A stretch of DNA of 6,031 nucleotides, from the NCBI GenBank assembly GCA_029287335.1, contig JARFRI010000310.1, forward strand, positions 1-6,031. Reading direction: 5' to 3'. The notes beneath the pieces were generated by a model that was given only the letters and a program-made list of their open reading frames with translations, was not told the DNA's origin and ran no database searches. This document shows, in pieces, positions 1 to 6,031 of the stretch. Within the stretch, counting starts at the first letter, position 1; the number at the start of each line of letters is the position of its first letter. Source of the DNA: Phycisphaera sp. GTDB lineage: Bacteria; Planctomycetota; Phycisphaerae; Phycisphaerales; Phycisphaeraceae. A program made the position numbers and the translations under genes.

Positions 1-162
1 CGTTGGAGAAGGACGAAAACCGCAAAATTACGGTTCGAAAGCCGGGTTCGTGCGCAAGGGGCGTTTGGAGCGGGCCTGATCGGGGTATTTTTTGCAGTTC
101 CGAGTAATGGACCGTGTCTGGCCGCTATCATGTCTGGTGAAGGAATATTGCATGGTGTCCCT
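1..162. other. Leader region upstream of the cluster, no recognisable gene
   Basis: No gene can be assigned here. On the + strand frame 1 is open from the window edge into gene 1, frame 2 is open until a TGA at 77-79 and frame 3 until a TAA near 114-116. Any of these could be the tail of an upstream gene, but none gives a recognisable protein end. AAGGA at 140-144 is too far (18 bases) from ATG 163 to be a good ribosome binding site. No convincing promoter pair or terminator is visible. Confidence 0.4.
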
Positions 163-3072
163 ATGCCTATTCGTACAGTCTTACTCTCGGCCGTCCTAGC
201 CCTATCGGTCTGCGCGAACGCCTTAGCTGAGGACCAGCCCGCGGCGGCGTTTACCGACGAACAAATCGCGTTCTTTGAGAAGAAGGTTCGTCCCGTGCTG
301 GCGAATCATTGCTATTCGTGTCACTCGCACGAAGCGAAGAAGAACAAGGGCGGTTTTTATCTGGATAGTCGCAAGGGGATGCTTGATGCGGTGTTGGCTG
401 AGCCGGGCGAGCCTGATGAGAGCATGATGATCGAGGCGGTGCGGTATGAGAACCCTGATTATGCGATGCCGCCCAAGGGCAAGCTGCCTGATGCGGTGAT
501 TAAGGACCTGGAGAAGTGGGTTGAGATGGGGATGCCTTGGCCGGCGGAGGCGGGGCCCAAGGGTGCGGCGGTGTTTGACCTGCAGGCGCGAAAGGCGTCG
601 CACTGGGCGTGGAAGATGCCCGAGCTGGTGAAGACGCTGCCCAAGGCACCGGGTCTGGGTGATGATGCGAACGTGATCGATCGTTTTGTCGAGTCGCGGT
701 TGGCCAAGGAGGGCATTGAGCCCGGGCCGACTGCCGACCGCGCGACGCTGATCCGCCGGTTGACGCTGGACCTGACGGGGTTGCCGCCGACGTCTGCGGA
801 GGTTGCGGCGTTTGTCAACGATCAATCGCCCAGCGCGTACGAGCAGTTGGTCGATCGGCTGCTGGCTTCGCCGCGCTACGGTGAGAAGTGGGCTCGGCAC
901 TGGCTGGACCTGGTGCGTTATGCCGAGAGCTACGGCCACGAGTTTGATTTCGACATCCCGCATGCGTGGAAGTACCGCGACTATGTGATCCGCGCGATCA
1001 ATGATGATGTGCCTTACGACCGCTTTGTAAAAGAGCATGTCGCGGGCGATTTGATTGAGCCGCGCATCCACGCAGAGACGAAGGTCAACGAAGCGGTCAA
1101 GGCCACCGGCTGGTGGTACCTGCACGAGCAGACGCATGCCCCGACGGATGTCCGCCAGCACGAGTCGGACCGGTTCGATAATCAGATCGATGCGCTGAGC
1201 AAGACATTTATGGGCGTGACCGTGGCGTGTGCGCGGTGCCATGACCATAAGTTCGATGCGATCAGCGATGAGGACTACTACAGCCTCGTGGGCTATATGC
1301 AGAGTTCGCGTCAGCAGGAGGCGTACCTGGACCCGGGCGGAAAGATCGAGGCGGCGCTGCAACAAGTCAGCGCGGCCCATGCGAAAGGCCAAGCCGCGTT
1401 TGCCGAGATCAAGTCGGCCGATGTTATGCCGACGACGATCGAGCACAATGACACGCGTTTGTTTGAAGACTTCAACGAAGGCACACTCAACGGCTGGCAC
1501 GCGACCGGTTGGGCATGGGGGGATCAACCAACCGCCCAAGGCCAGTGGGATCCGCACAGTGCCAAGCCCGCCCCTGTTTTGCCCGGCGTCGCCCACAGTG
1601 GGATGCTCGGCAACGAGGCGATGGGCACGCTCCGAAGTCCGGAGTTTGATCTGGGACACCGCGACATCTGGGTGCGCGTCAAAGGCAAGGGCCAGATCCG
1701 CCTCATCATCGACAGCTACACGGTGCTGCGCTATCAGCCGCTCTTGTTCGAAGGTTATCGCCTCGACAAAGTCAACACCAAAGGCAAGTGGCAGTGGGTT
1801 AAGCTGAATGACCGCCGCAACCTTTACGCGGGTAAGGGTCTGCACCGCGGGCACTTGGAGATCACCGACGATCTGGCCGACGCACACCTGATGATCGACG
1901 AGGTGCGTTTCGGCGATAAGGGCGCACCGCCCAACCCGAAAACGCCCGATGAGTTCGGCTCCGTCGTGCCCGATCAAGACTCGGCGTTCGCGGCATTCAC
2001 CCAGCACTTCATGGACGCTGCGGCCAAGACGCCTACGCCCGAGCGCGTTCTCGCCATCATCGACGGCTCGCCAGAAGACAGCTACCTGCACATCCGCGGC
2101 GGCTACCGCGCGGTCGGTGAAGACCTGCCACGCCGATTTCTCACTGCGCTGGGTGGCGAAGAGATGCAGCCATCCCAGACCGGCAGCGGACGCGAGGCCT
2201 TGGCCGATGTGATGACGTCGCCGACGAACCCGCTGACCGCGCGGGTGCAGGTCAATCGGCTTTGGCACCACTTGTTTGGCGTGGGGATCGTGCCGACCGT
2301 CGATAACTTCGGCGTCCTTGGTCTGCCGCCAAGCAATCAAGCACTGCTCGATCACTTGGCCGTGACGTTTGTTGAAGACGATGCGTGGTCCAACAAAGCG
2401 ATGATCAAACGCATCGTGATGAGCCGGGCCTACCAACGCGCCAGTGATCGCAACAGCTTGGCCATCGAGGAGCAGGACCCCAATAACGTCTTGCTGCATC
2501 GGCAGAACATCCGACGTATGACATCCGAGACGATGCGCGACTCGATCCTGTTTGTCGCTGGCTCGCTCAACGAAAAACAGTTCGGCCCATCGGTCGGGGT
2601 CTACCTGACCTCGTTCATGCAAGGCCGCGGCCGACCTAAAGGTGGGCCACTCGACGGCGACGGTCGGCGAAGTATTTACACATCTGTCCGTCGCAACTTT
2701 TTGTCACCGATGATGCTGACCTTCGACACGCCGATCCCTTTCAGCACGGTTGGCGACCGCAATGTCTCGAACGTGCCTGCCCAGTCGTTGACGCTGATGA
2801 ACGATCCTTTCGTGCATGACCAGGCCGACAAGTGGGCGGCGCGCGTGATCAAGGATGGCTCCGCCAGCGCCTCGCAGCGGATCGACACGATGTTTGCTTC
2901 GGTATTGGGTCGGCCACCGACCGAGACAGAGCGTGCCGCAGCGCTATCATTTGTGATGAATTCTGCTGAGCAACTCAAGATCGAGCAGGACCGGCTGCTC
3001 ACGGATGCCCGGCCTTGGCGCGAGCTCTGCCATGCGATGTTTAATCTCAAAGGCTTTTCTTATGTCCGCTAG
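163..3072 (+). CDS. Secreted PSCyt1–DUF1549–DUF1553 protein, predicted dihaem planctomycete cytochrome-like protein
   Basis: Predicted exported multidomain protein of 969 aa (numbering from the ATG at 163). Residues 1-22 are a Sec signal peptide: Arg4, then a hydrophobic stretch, ending ANALA before Glu-Asp. PSCyt1 spans about 37-127, with CYSCH (C50, C53, H54) for covalent haem and an AMPPKG motif whose M102 could be the distal ligand. DUF1549 spans about 172-390 (IDRFVE, LDLTGLPPT, SPRYGEKWARHWLDL) and carries a second haem motif, CARCH (C356, C359, H360), followed by DHKFDAI. A beta-rich insert lies at about 432-586. The HIRGGYRAVGEDLPRRFL linker leads into DUF1553 at about 677-940 (NPLTARVQVNRLWHHLFG; VPAQSLTLMNDPF). 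The C-terminus WRELCHAMFNLKGFSYVR matches the family ending, so the gene is complete. An in-frame ATG at 130 would add 11 residues ahead of the signal peptide; 163 gives a normal signal peptide but has no well-spaced Shine-Dalgarno. Family membership is secure from these motifs. The reaction is unknown; redox or extracellular polymer processing is inference. Confidence 0.93.
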   Translation: MPIRTVLLSAVLALSVCANALAEDQPAAAFTDEQIAFFEKKVRPVLANHCYSCHSHEAKKNKGGFYLDSRKGMLDAVLAEPGEPDESMMIEAVRYENPDYAMPPKGKLPDAVIKDLEKWVEMGMPWPAEAGPKGAAVFDLQARKASHWAWKMPELVKTLPKAPGLGDDANVIDRFVESRLAKEGIEPGPTADRATLIRRLTLDLTGLPPTSAEVAAFVNDQSPSAYEQLVDRLLASPRYGEKWARHWLDLVRYAESYGHEFDFDIPHAWKYRDYVIRAINDDVPYDRFVKEHVAGDLIEPRIHAETKVNEAVKATGWWYLHEQTHAPTDVRQHESDRFDNQIDALSKTFMGVTVACARCHDHKFDAISDEDYYSLVGYMQSSRQQEAYLDPGGKIEAALQQVSAAHAKGQAAFAEIKSADVMPTTIEHNDTRLFEDFNEGTLNGWHATGWAWGDQPTAQGQWDPHSAKPAPVLPGVAHSGMLGNEAMGTLRSPEFDLGHRDIWVRVKGKGQIRLIIDSYTVLRYQPLLFEGYRLDKVNTKGKWQWVKLNDRRNLYAGKGLHRGHLEITDDLADAHLMIDEVRFGDKGAPPNPKTPDEFGSVVPDQDSAFAAFTQHFMDAAAKTPTPERVLAIIDGSPEDSYLHIRGGYRAVGEDLPRRFLTALGGEEMQPSQTGSGREALADVMTSPTNPLTARVQVNRLWHHLFGVGIVPTVDNFGVLGLPPSNQALLDHLAVTFVEDDAWSNKAMIKRIVMSRAYQRASDRNSLAIEEQDPNNVLLHRQNIRRMTSETMRDSILFVAGSLNEKQFGPSVGVYLTSFMQGRGRPKGGPLDGDGRRSIYTSVRRNFLSPMMLTFDTPIPFSTVGDRNVSNVPAQSLTLMNDPFVHDQADKWAARVIKDGSASASQRIDTMFASVLGRPPTETERAAALSFVMNSAEQLKIEQDRLLTDARPWRELCHAMFNLKGFSYVR
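1456..1920 (+). other. Inserted beta-sandwich-like module in the PSCyt1–DUF1549–DUF1553 protein
   Basis: This is a domain-level note within gene 1, covering about residues 432-586 of the 969-aa protein, between DUF1549 and DUF1553. It begins with LFEDFNEGTLNGWHATGW, a pattern common at the start of jelly-roll or concanavalin-like modules. Alternating beta-type strands follow (LRSPEFDLGHRDIWVRVKGK, IRLIIDSYTVLRY, WQWVKLNDRRNLYAGK, RGHLEITDD, HLMIDEVRFGD). The ending 'LMIDEVRFGD' resembles the last strand of galactose-binding or carbohydrate-binding-like sandwiches in secreted proteins. Many family members have mainly a helical linker here. The fold is inferred from strand pattern and motifs only; ligand binding is unproven. 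It could instead be a structural spacer. Confidence 0.6.
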
Positions 3073-3075
3073 GAG
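3071..3075 (+). promoter_or_regulatory. Ribosome binding site of the DUF1501 gene, overlapping the upstream stop codon
   Basis: AGGAG lies 7 bases before the ATG at 3083 and overlaps the last two bases of the gene 1 TAG stop (3070-3072). This is a strong Shine-Dalgarno at standard spacing. It selects 3083 over the in-frame ATGs at 3005, 3062 and 3119. The overlap implies that ribosomes finishing gene 1 are positioned to restart on gene 2 (translational coupling, inferred). Confidence 0.8.
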
Positions 3076-3082
3076 TTTTGCG

Positions 3083-4531
3083 ATGAGCCACCACTGCAAC
3101 AATTACGTCCAGACGCCGATGACCCGCCGACAGATGCTGACGCGCTGTGCCTCGGGCTTCGGCGGCGTCGCGCTGGCGGCGCTATTAGCGGACAAGTCTT
3201 ACGGCGCATCGCTGGGCAATGCCGGACTAAGCAACCCGCTTGCGCCCAAGCCCGGCCACCACACGGCCAAGGCCAAGAGTGTCATCTTCCTCTACATGGA
3301 TGGCGGCCCGTCGCAGGTCGATACGTTCGACTACAAGCCCGACCTGATCAAGCACCACGGCAAAGATCCTAAAGCGGTGCTCGGCCGAGTCGAGCCCACG
3401 CAGTTCGACAACAACGGCACGATCATGCAGTCGCCCTGGAAGTTCAACCAATACGGCCAAAGCGGCGCGTGGGTCAGCGACCTGTTCCCGCATGTTGCGA
3501 CTTGCGTCGATGACATCGCGTTTGTGAAATCGATGACTAGTAAGTTCGCCGAGCACACCAGTGCGAACTACTTCCTGCACACAGGTCACGGCATCCAGGG
3601 CCGACCGTCCATGGGCGCTTGGATGGGCTATGGCTTAGGCAGTGAGAACGATTCGCTGCCCGGTTTCGCAGTGCTTAACGGCGGGCTGATCCCGCCGGGC
3701 GGTTTGGACAACTTCAACTCAGGCTTCCTGCCCGCGTCGTATCAGGGTTCGGTCCTCTCGCCGGGCGATGTCCCGCTGGCCAACATCAAGCCACGAGAGA
3801 GCGGTAAAGACCAACGCGCGAAGCTCGACCTCGTTGGCGCGCTGGACCAGGCGATGATTGAATCGGTCGGTGGCGATGATGCGCTCGAGTCTGCGGTCAA
3901 CAACTACGAGACCGCCTACCGCATGCAGCGGGCCGTCCCCGAGTTGGCCGACATGGGTGAGGAGAGCGAAGAGACCAAATCGCTCTACGGACTGGACCAC
4001 AAAAACAACCAGACCGCGACGTTCGCACGACAGTGCCTGCTCGCCCGTCGAATGGTCGAGCGCGGCGTGCGGTTTATCGAGCTGACCTGTCCCAAGGTCG
4101 GCGGCGACCGATGGGATCAGCACGGCAACCTGAAATCCGGCCACGAAAACAACGCGCTGGCTGTGGACCAACCCATCTCCGCGCTGCTCAAGGACCTGAA
4201 GCGCACCGGCCTGCTCGATGACACGCTCGTCGTCTGGGCAGGCGAGTTCGGCCGAACACCCTTTGCCCAAGGCAGCAACGGCCGAGACCACAACCCCCAC
4301 GGCTTCACCATGTGGATGGCCGGCGGCGGCGTCAAGGGCGGCACGGCCGCTGGCCAAACCGACAGCTTCGGCTACAAAGTCGTCGAAGATCGCTACGAGA
4401 TCCACGACCTGCACGCGACGATGCTGCACCTGCTGGGCATCGACCACACGCGATTGACCTACCGCTTCTCGGGTCGCGACATCCGCCTGACGGATGTGCA
4501 TGGGCGATTGATCGAGCCGATACTGGCGTAA
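3083..4531 (+). CDS. DUF1501 family protein, Tat-exported, alkaline phosphatase/sulfatase-like fold
   Basis: Predicted exported protein of 482 aa. The N-terminus has a twin-arginine motif, TRRQML (R15, R16), then a hydrophobic stretch SGFGGVALAALLA (about 24-36), so Tat export in a folded state is expected. DUF1501 motifs appear in order: VIFLYMDGGPSQVDTFD (D73, D80, D83), a central WDQHGN (D345, H347), WAGEFGRTPF (E388, R391), GRDHNPHG (D402, H403, H406) and IHDLHATMLHLLGID (H441, H444). Acidic and histidine clusters at these places match the metal-site layout of the alkaline phosphatase superfamily to which DUF1501 is related. No characterised substrate can be named. Length is close to the family's usual size and both ends look intact. 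The start is set by AGGAG 7 bases upstream; ATG 3119 would also leave the Tat motif but lacks that site. It follows gene 1 by 10 bases, a pairing seen repeatedly in planctomycetes, so the two products probably act on the same process outside the cytoplasm. Confidence 0.92.
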   Translation: MSHHCNNYVQTPMTRRQMLTRCASGFGGVALAALLADKSYGASLGNAGLSNPLAPKPGHHTAKAKSVIFLYMDGGPSQVDTFDYKPDLIKHHGKDPKAVLGRVEPTQFDNNGTIMQSPWKFNQYGQSGAWVSDLFPHVATCVDDIAFVKSMTSKFAEHTSANYFLHTGHGIQGRPSMGAWMGYGLGSENDSLPGFAVLNGGLIPPGGLDNFNSGFLPASYQGSVLSPGDVPLANIKPRESGKDQRAKLDLVGALDQAMIESVGGDDALESAVNNYETAYRMQRAVPELADMGEESEETKSLYGLDHKNNQTATFARQCLLARRMVERGVRFIELTCPKVGGDRWDQHGNLKSGHENNALAVDQPISALLKDLKRTGLLDDTLVVWAGEFGRTPFAQGSNGRDHNPHGFTMWMAGGGVKGGTAAGQTDSFGYKVVEDRYEIHDLHATMLHLLGIDHTRLTYRFSGRDIRLTDVHGRLIEPILA

Positions 4532-4593
4532 ACTGTCGGCTCTAAAGCTCCAGGCGGAAGCCAAGAACAGCCCATGTATTCAGCGGGGTGACT
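4532..4593 (+). other. Short intergenic gap between the DUF1501 and beta-propeller genes
   Basis: These 62 bases hold no gene. No GC-rich hairpin followed by a T-run is visible, so nothing here argues for transcription stopping. A GGGGTGA stretch at 4584-4590 is the only Shine-Dalgarno-like sequence before the gene 3 start, and it is imperfect. Read-through from gene 2 is the simplest reading; a separate promoter cannot be excluded. Confidence 0.5.
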
Positions 4594-5808
4594 ATGCAAA
4601 TGCAAGCTCGCGTATCCCTGCTCCTGGCTTGCAGCTTTGCAGTGCTGACGCCTTTGGTAAGTTTTGATGCCATCGCCGCCGAACACCAAGGCCCCTGGCA
4701 ACGCCACACGATCGATGACAGCTCAAAGGGTGCCGACGGCGTACGCCTCGCGGATGCCAACGGCGACGGCCTGATGGACATCGTCACCGGCTGGGAAGAG
4801 GCCGGCGTCGTTCGTCTTTATCTCAACCCCGGCCCTGAGAAATCCAAAGAGAAGTGGCCCGCCGTCACCGTCGGTCAGGCGAAGAACGTCGAAGACGCGG
4901 TGATGGTCGACCTCGACAACGACGGCGCGATGGATGTCGTGTCGAGTTGCGAAGGCAAGACGAAAACGATGTACGTGCATTGGGGGCCCAAGGACCAGGC
5001 AAAGCTGCTGGATGAAGATGCTTGGGTAACCGAGCCGATCCCCGCGACGGTAGGTCAGCAGATGTGGATGTATTGCCTGCCGATGGATGTCGATCGCAAG
5101 CACGGCAAGGACCTGGTCCTCGGGTCAAAAGGCGAGGGTGCTACGATTGGATGGCTGGCGTCGCCGAAGAATCCACGCGATCTCGCGTCTTGGTCCTATC
5201 ACAAGATCCGCGATGCGGGTTGGATCATGTCGATTGAGTCTCCCGGGCATGTGCATGGGGTCATTGTGTCCGATCGCAAAGGGCCCAACCGCGGGGTCTA
5301 TGAGATGCCGTCTAAGAATGGCCGGTGGGGCTTTATTGAATTTGAGTCTGGGAAGAGTGAATACATGTTCGCCTGCCTTGGCAGTGAAAAATATTCCCGA
5401 GCCGTTGCGACACGCGATGGGGTGATCAAGCTGTTTGAGATCACGGTCCCGTGCCGATCGTGGCAGACCACAACCCACGAGGTGCCCAACCCATTCGGTA
5501 TCAAGCATGGGAAAGCCGTCTTGTTCGGCAAGATCGACACGGACGAGCATTCAGATGTGGTCGTCTCTTTCAACACCCAAGGTCAAAAAGACAAACCCGG
5601 TGTCGCCTGGATCAAAGTTCTTCCCGACAAGGAGCCTAAGGACTGGCCCGCCTACGACATCTCCGGCACTGAGGGCAAAAAGTTCGACCGCGTCGAACTG
5701 GTCGACCTCGATGGCGACGGCGATCTGGACGTGCTCACCTGCGAAGAGGCAGACAACCTCGGCGTGATCTGGTACGAAAACCCTTATGGCAAGGCGGAGA
5801 AAAAATAG
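4594..5808 (+). CDS. Secreted FG-GAP/VCBS repeat beta-propeller protein
   Basis: Predicted exported protein of 404 aa. The N-terminus is a Sec signal peptide with probable cleavage after AIAA (A29). The rest looks like a beta-propeller built of FG-GAP/VCBS-type blades: a hydrophobic strand, an Asp-rich calcium loop, then D-[IVL]-V strands. Loops are DANGDGLMD (54-62), DLDNDGAMD (106-114), DVDRKHGKD (165-173), a shortened DTDEHSD (315-321) and DLDGDGDLD (371-379). The first, second and last keep the calcium-binding pattern; the middle ones are degenerate. The C-terminus GVIWYENP is the usual last blade strand of such planctomycete proteins, so the gene looks complete. The start is uncertain: GTG 4588, ATG 4594 and ATG 4600 are all in frame and all leave the signal peptide. 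No enzyme motif is seen, so a binding or scaffolding role is inferred. It lies 62 bases after the DUF1501 gene on the same strand, probably in the same transcript. Confidence 0.87.
   Translation: MQMQARVSLLLACSFAVLTPLVSFDAIAAEHQGPWQRHTIDDSSKGADGVRLADANGDGLMDIVTGWEEAGVVRLYLNPGPEKSKEKWPAVTVGQAKNVEDAVMVDLDNDGAMDVVSSCEGKTKTMYVHWGPKDQAKLLDEDAWVTEPIPATVGQQMWMYCLPMDVDRKHGKDLVLGSKGEGATIGWLASPKNPRDLASWSYHKIRDAGWIMSIESPGHVHGVIVSDRKGPNRGVYEMPSKNGRWGFIEFESGKSEYMFACLGSEKYSRAVATRDGVIKLFEITVPCRSWQTTTHEVPNPFGIKHGKAVLFGKIDTDEHSDVVVSFNTQGQKDKPGVAWIKVLPDKEPKDWPAYDISGTEGKKFDRVELVDLDGDGDLDVLTCEEADNLGVIWYENPYGKAEKK
4753..5730 (+). repeat. Five Asp-rich FG-GAP/VCBS loop repeats encoded within the propeller gene
   Basis: Protein-level repeats at 4753-4779, 4909-4935, 5086-5112, 5536-5556 and 5704-5730. 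Three match D-x-[ND]-x-D-G-x-x-D, the EF-hand-like calcium loop of integrin-type propellers. The third has lost the central Asp-Gly and the fourth is shortened. Spacing is about 50-60 codons among the first three and the last two, with a gap of about 140 codons between the third and fourth that shows no loop. Calcium binding is expected from the family, not shown. Confidence 0.7.
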
Positions 5809-6031
5809 CCTCGATACGACACGTCGCCTACTCGCTCAAGCCGAAATCACCATCCGCATGATCAAACGCACCCTCGGCAGGCTACCGCGAGCAAGAACTT
5901 GTGTCGGCAGAGAGATGGAAATAATGTTCAAGATCGTCGTTCACAACCGGATGGTTGTTTAGATGTAGATGGTCGTAACAGAGAATACTTATCACTTTTT
6001 CATAGCTATTTTTACCAAACAATCAATCACC
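5809..6031. other. Non-coding tail, turning AT-rich toward the window edge
   Basis: No supported gene in these 223 bases. The first half keeps the GC-rich character of the cluster; from about 5920 the sequence becomes clearly AT-rich, with T-runs near 5996-6000 and 6009-6013 and an 8-base palindrome ATAGCTAT at 6002-6009. Such a shift usually marks a true intergenic region and may hold control elements of a neighbour beyond the edge, but no clear promoter pair was found on either strand. Confidence 0.45.
5943..5958 (+). terminator. Small perfect hairpin, possible weak terminator of the cluster
   Basis: ACAACC (5943-5948) pairs perfectly with GGTTGT (5953-5958) around a GGAT loop, followed by only two more T bases (5959-5960) before the sequence turns mixed. 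It lies 134 bases after the gene 3 stop. The 6-bp stem and short T-run make it weak as a factor-independent terminator; it may be chance. Confidence 0.25.

Noticed and set aside
31..44. A GGTTCGAAA stretch resembling a tRNA T-loop.
   Set aside because: No acceptor, D or anticodon arms can be built around it; the match is limited to the T-loop-like bases.
65..91. Possible promoter, TTGGAG (65-70) and TATTTT (86-91).
   Set aside because: The spacer is only 15 bases and both boxes are poor matches, so it is no better than chance.
1229..1807. A 192-codon open frame on the plus strand in another frame of gene 1.
   Set aside because: The translation is Arg/Ser/Thr-rich and featureless, and it overlaps the well-supported DUF1549 region and insert.
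223..2622. A 799-codon open frame on the minus strand opposite gene 1.
   Set aside because: It lies wholly within a gene with clear domains. Its product is rich in Arg, His, Leu and Val with no recognisable motif, as expected for the mirror of a GC-rich gene with biased codons.
3719..4564. A 281-codon open frame on the minus strand opposite gene 2.
   Set aside because: It is a shadow of the DUF1501 gene with no motifs and no ribosome binding site.
4618..4632. An LLAC sequence near the gene 3 N-terminus that resembles a lipoprotein lipobox.
   Set aside because: Leu at -2 is unusual and the hydrophobic stretch before the Cys would be very short. The later AIAA site fits an ordinary signal peptidase I cut better.
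5858..5962. A 34-codon open frame (MIKRTLGRLPRART...) after gene 3.
   Set aside because: It has no ribosome binding site, no recognisable family, and its stop overlaps the hairpin region. It is too short to support without conservation.

Overview
The window is a three-gene, same-strand (+) cluster of a kind typical of Planctomycetota and some related PVC bacteria. The assignment rests on domain content, not on a database match. Gene 1 has the order PSCyt1 – DUF1549 (PSCyt2) – DUF1553 (PSD1), and gene 2 is a DUF1501 protein. This pair occurs in many copies in planctomycete genomes and is rare elsewhere. The coding DNA is GC-rich, with mostly G- or C-ending codons. I cannot fix a genus; Verrucomicrobiota or Lentisphaerota are the main alternatives.

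Layout. Bases 1-162 are leader sequence with no recognisable gene. Gene 1 (163-3072) encodes a secreted protein of about 969 aa with two CxxCH haem-attachment motifs and an extra beta-rich module inserted between DUF1549 and DUF1553. Gene 2 (3083-4531) starts 10 bases after gene 1 stops; its ribosome binding site (AGGAG) overlaps the end of the gene 1 stop codon. It encodes a DUF1501 protein of 482 aa with a twin-arginine signal and alkaline-phosphatase/sulfatase-like metal-site motifs. A 62-base gap with no clear terminator separates it from gene 3 (4594-5808), which encodes a secreted FG-GAP/VCBS-type beta-propeller of 404 aa with Asp-rich calcium-binding loops. The last 223 bases (5809-6031) carry no convincing gene. 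They become AT-rich toward the edge and contain a small perfect hairpin that may be a weak terminator.

How the genes may work together. All three products carry export signals and are predicted to act in the periplasm or outside the cell. Gene 1 would cross unfolded by Sec and receive haem afterwards, while gene 2 would cross folded by Tat, probably with its metals. Spacing supports one transcript for genes 1 and 2, probably continuing into gene 3. The biochemical role of the cytochrome/DUF1501 pair is not established. A part in extracellular polymer (for example polysaccharide) processing is an inference from how these families are distributed, not something the sequence proves. I found no mobile element, CRISPR array, tRNA, rRNA or recognisable defence system. 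The most distinctive points are the inserted beta module and the Sec-dihaem/Tat-metal pairing with a calcium-type propeller.
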